From: Paramecium tetraurelia
Taxonomy: Eukaryota > Ciliophora > Oligohymenophorea > Peniculida > Parameciidae
Assembly: GCF_000165425.1 (NCBI RefSeq)
Contig: NW_001799133.1
Span: forward strand, 124,001 to 188,000
Reading direction: 5' to 3'
DNA: 64,000 nucleotides
Below, piece after piece: positions 61,089 through 64,000 of this stretch; position 1 is the first letter of the stretch, and every line of letters begins with the position of its first letter. A program made the translations under genes and the position numbers. The notes below the pieces were generated by a model that saw only the letters and a list, made by a program, of their open reading frames with translations, was not told the origin of the DNA and searched no databases.

Positions 61089-62220
61089 ATGAATAATTAT
61101 AAATTATAAAAAGTCTTATTCAAAAAAGTGAATAAAGGTGTAATAGTGGAAGAACATCTCCTTGTTAGATCGTTGCTAGATAAACAATGTTATGTCTTAA
61201 AAAGAACAGATATTAGCAAAATTAATGGGGAAAGATTAAAGGAAATCGAAAATCATCTCAAACTATTGATTAATATCAAACACCCAAGTTTAACTAAAAT
61301 TAAGGAATACTTCATTGAATCTTAATATCTTGTCTAAGTCTTAGAATATTGTGGAGGTAGTGAATCTTAATAATTTAGAATAAATTTTAAATGAAAGACT
61401 AAACAAGTAAGTTTCTGTTAATTTAGTATGCTAATATTTACTTTAGTTGTTATTCGCATTAAATTACTTAGAAATGCAACAGATTAATGTCTCATTAGAT
61501 TTAGACACAATCTTTTTGAATTCATTTGGATCACTCAGAATATAATTCGATTTATTATCCCACAAAAATTGGAAAGAAGAAGTCAAATATCTATAGCAAG
61601 TCTTAAAAAAAACTAATTTGGACTGGGAATCATAAAAATCACATGAATTATCTTAAATCCTTAAATCACTAATGTAACCAAATCCACCAAGTGTTTAGTA
61701 AATGATTAATCATCCTTATTTACTCAAAGCAATGTTTGATTTTTGCAAACAATAAGATCTAGAAGCTTAAGCTTAATTGAATTAAGAAAAATTAATTAAA
61801 GAACAAACCAACAATAAAAGAGTTGTGAGAGCATCCACTTCTGCAAATTAAAATAGATAAAAAATATCGTAATAGTCTCCTGTTTAAAGGAAGAATTCAA
61901 AGGATAGACCTTAAACCAATTAATAGCACAAAAAGAAACCTGAACAATAACAGATTAAACAATAGCCAATTAAAAATTAAATACCTCCAAGACCTGTAAG
62001 ATAAAGGAATAACTCCTAAGATGCTGTCGCTAGTGAATCCATCTTAAATCAAGATTTATTGATGACTAAAGGCAAAGAAGAATTACAAGAATTATTACAA
62101 CTCTATAAAGACTAGCTTAAAGAAAGTAGTAAATAGTATAATCCTTGGTTAAATATGTCTGAGATTAAAGAAATAACTGAATATGATTCAACTACCAATC
62201 TCAATCAATAATAATCATGA
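61089..62220 (+). CDS. NEK-like pseudokinase
   Basis: 369 aa with one 22-nt intron (GTAGTGAATCTTAATAATTTAG). The start MNNYKLQKVLFKKVNKGVIV is in frame with the kinase-like N-lobe. The beta-3 Lys is kept (CYVLKRTDI), the alpha-C region is INGERLKEIENHLKLLINIK, and the hinge is FIESQYLVQVLEYCGGEQ. Where a kinase has HRDLKxxN the protein has NVSLDLDTIFLN, the DFG triad is replaced by RIQFDLL, and there is no APE. Terminal kinase helices remain (ILKSLMQPNPPSVQQMINHP). A basic Q-rich tail and a short coil (KEELQELLQLYKDQLKES) follow. A catalytically dead regulator is inferred; the NEK relationship is by pattern only. Confidence 0.8.
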
Positions 62221-62624
62221 AATTTATATAATAAAACAACATCAACCATTATTATGAATTATTATAAAATGTTCTCGTATAGATATATGAATTAAATGAA
62301 ACAAATTATTAGTTAAGATAGCTATTTCTATTTTTTATATGAATAGTTTAGATCATTTATGAATACTCATTTAATCGATTTATAAAGTAACAGCAAAACT
62401 AAAATGATATCAGTTGAGATGATATTAAATATTCTATTTAGCTTCTATAGAATTTTAGCGATTTATTATTATATATTTTAAGATCTTATTATATATATAA
62501 TAAATGCTTAATTATAAAATGAAGGATGATGAATAGTTTTATTTATTAATTCGTCTTTAACATAATTGGAATTGATTAAAATTAATAACTAAAGAAGTCA
62601 TATAAAAAAGAGTTCAATAGTCAA
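62221..62624. other. AT-rich intergenic spacer
   Basis: About 400 bp between two convergent stops. No gene seen; it contains a small TATA-rich run near 62465-62505. Confidence 0.45.
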
Positions 62625-62925
62625 TCAATCATGATGATGATGATTATTCTGTTAGTGTTATATAATGCCCTTTTGCATGACTGGTTATCTTTGTGGAGAG
62701 AATAGTGATAGTAATGCATATGTAGTAAATAGTAGAAACATTACGAATGCTAGCCCTTATGTTGGTGACGTGTTGGATGATGTAGTGTTATGATTTGCTA
62801 TTGGAATAATCTAAAAATAAAATACCAATGCTGCCATTTTCATTTAACTATCCATTCATATTGGCTATTGATAGAAATATTCGATTTGCATGATTAATAA
62901 TTGATTCGCATAAATCGTTGTTCAT
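62625..62925 (-). CDS. Small membrane protein, possibly single-pass
   Basis: 90 aa with one 28-nt intron (GTATTTTATTTTTAGATTATTCCAATAG). Starts MNNDLCESIINHANRIFLSI, then ANMNGQLNENGSI, and after the intron a polar NHNTTSSNTSPTQ leading to one TM (GLAFVMFLLFTTYALLSLF) and a short tail SPQRQPVMQKGIIQHQQNN then HHHD. Removing the intron merges a helical N-terminus and the hydrophobic exon, giving a length divisible by three. Small single-pass ER or mitochondrial membrane protein inferred; no family recognised. Confidence 0.6.
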
Positions 62926-63026
62926 TTCAAAAATAATAATTAATAAAATTCCAGAAATCGAAATAATTTTTATAGTATAAAATGCGTAATTAAATTTATT
63001 AAATTATATCGTTTTTAACTTAAATA

Positions 63027-63554
63027 TCAAGCATTTGTAATAATATTGTTTAATATCAAATACACACTCAATATAAGTAACATCACAGAGAAACATAATT
63101 TTTTCTAGAAATCGATTTAATCTTTTTTTTCTAAAATGGGTTGATTTATTAATCTAGTCTATTGAGGAGATTATTAATCTGACTTCTCATCTTGAATGAC
63201 AACAACCTAATCTTTCTTCAAGTGTTTATGTAGGATTTGGGTGAGTTTAGCTGAATAGTTGCCATCTATTATTAATGATATTCATATACCTGTTTCTATT
63301 TATTATGCTGCTTGTATTAGTGTTTGCAATTTTACGAATATACTCTCGTCGTCCTCTTTAGATAAGCATATAAACTTTAGGTCTTTGTCGTTTATGGCAT
63401 ATAAATAAATGTCATCTTTCAGAATTTTTTGATTTTCTTACCCGTTCTTAACATCAGGAATTCTTTTCTTAATGATATTACTATAGTCCTCTTCGGAATC
63501 AGAGAATTCTGCTAAAATGAGTGATCCTCTTACAATTATTGTATGTAATATCAT
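63027..63554 (-). CDS. Longin-domain membrane protein without SNARE motif
   Basis: 167 aa with one 24-nt intron (GTATATGAATATCATTAATAATAG). Residues 1-110 form a longin domain (MILHTIIVRGSLILAEFSDS, DDIYLYAINDKDLKFICLSK, VKLQTLIQAAQQIETDGNYS, TQILHKHLKK). A polar Gln/Lys linker of about 38 residues (VVVIQDEKSDQQSPQQTRLI) leads to a C-terminal TM (LCFSVMLLILSVYLI). In VAMP7/YKT6/SEC22 the about 60-residue R-SNARE helix with central Arg would lie between longin and TM; here it is absent. The layout equals plant phytolongins, longin-TM proteins of the secretory pathway. A trafficking or regulatory role is inferred. Confidence 0.8.
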
Positions 63555-63573
63555 TAATTTAATAAAATCTTAA

Positions 63574-64000
63574 ATGGAAGAGAAAGTGTATATATCAGAA
63601 GAAGGAATGAGACAATTATTGTAGGAATTTGATGCCAAAGACCCATTAAAAAATGTCTTATGGTCTACTAATTATAAAATGGAGTTGCCTATAAGAGTTA
63701 AAAAATCGGGTCCAGGAAGTGAAATACCAATTACTCTTCCAGAATAATTTAAAAATGACTGCACTTAATTTGCAAAGAAGCCAGCCTTGAGTGTTAAGAG
63801 AAATAATAAATGGTAAAGAAAGCGTAGAACTAAATAGGATTACTAGAACATATGAAGAATATTATAATGAATCAATGCAATTTGCAAAGGCCTTTAATTG
63901 CTTATGGAATAACAGAAATGAGTGCAGTAAACATAATAGGTTTTAATGCTCCTGAGTGGCACATATCTTTTATGGGAAGCATTCATGCTCACAATTTACC
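63574..64000 (+). CDS. Long-chain acyl-CoA synthetase, 5' part, apparent frameshift
   Basis: Starts MEEKVYISEEGMRQLLQEFD and runs off the right edge. ACSL-like blocks: GSEIPITLPEQFKNDC, KPALSVKRNNKW; after a 25-nt intron (GTAAAGAAAGCGTAGAACTAAATAG) TRTYEEYYNESMQFAKA, then in a shifted frame LIAYGITEMSAVNIIGFNAP and EWHISFMGSIHAHNL. The enzyme activates long-chain fatty acids with ATP and CoA on ER or peroxisome membranes. The frame changes by one base within CCTTTAATT at about 63893-63895; one T fewer would join both parts. This could be a sequencing error or a mutation. Start codon is 19 bp from that of the divergent longin gene. Confidence 0.82.

Noticed and set aside
61128-61325. GTG start for the NEK-like gene
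   Set aside because: An in-frame ATG lies upstream at 61089 and gives a better kinase N-lobe; eukaryotic GTG starts are not expected.
1-64000. Mobile elements, CRISPR arrays, rRNA, bacterial-type operons
   Set aside because: No transposase, no terminal repeats, no spaced repeats and no rRNA-like sequence were seen; ribosome-binding sites and operons do not apply to this nuclear ciliate DNA.

Overview
The window looks like somatic (macronuclear) DNA of a Paramecium-type ciliate. Conserved genes such as eIF5A, alpha-SNAP, RER1, p24 and ethanolamine/choline phosphotransferase only read through if TAA and TAG encode glutamine and TGA is the sole stop. They also need removal of tiny introns of about 19-35 nt (GTA...TAG/AAG), the sequence is very AT-rich, and genes are packed with gaps of tens of bases. 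Standard-code ORF calling therefore shatters almost every gene. I re-read both strands with the ciliate code. For most gene models I checked that total length minus introns is divisible by three.

Layout. 0-9 kb: a Q/N-rich gene running off the left edge, a two-TM ciliate membrane protein, an unknown cytosolic protein, RER1, an auxilin/tensin-type PTEN-like protein and a secreted Cys-rich protein. 9-16 kb: an unknown protein and a very large TmcB-like PAS membrane sensor, both on minus. 16-24.5 kb: p24/TMED, an unknown protein, a 1,200-aa GRAM-VASt-TM lipid-transfer protein with a polyglutamine tract, and two small genes. 24.5-35 kb: MORN protein, HOOK-domain protein, GSK3-like kinase, eIF5A, a basic protein, an ankyrin protein and a small secreted protein. 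35-46 kb: ULK-type kinase, tandem-PX protein, a small helical protein, alpha-SNAP, a YiiX-like papain-fold protein, a multi-TM protein, a RING/CxxC protein and a coiled-coil protein. 46-55 kb: ethanolamine/choline phosphotransferase, an EF-hand coiled-coil protein, an NT-C2 coiled-coil protein, ANP32, a Q/N-rich protein and a small gene. 55-64 kb: a second TmcB-like PAS sensor, an EF-hand protein, a NEK-like pseudokinase, a small membrane protein, a longin-TM protein lacking a SNARE motif, and the 5' end of a long-chain acyl-CoA synthetase with an apparent one-base frameshift.

Functionally the segment is rich in membrane-traffic and lipid genes (RER1, p24, alpha-SNAP, longin, PX, GRAM-VASt, phosphotransferase, acyl-CoA synthetase, PTEN-like, HOOK). 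Ciliate genes are individually transcribed, so this is not evidence of an operon. No mobile element, CRISPR, rRNA or convincing tRNA was seen. The most unusual items are divergent start codons 4, 10 and 19 bp apart, four 19-nt introns, the SNARE-less longin, the pseudokinase, the probably inactive PTEN-like protein and the BAR-like/GRAM/VASt architecture.
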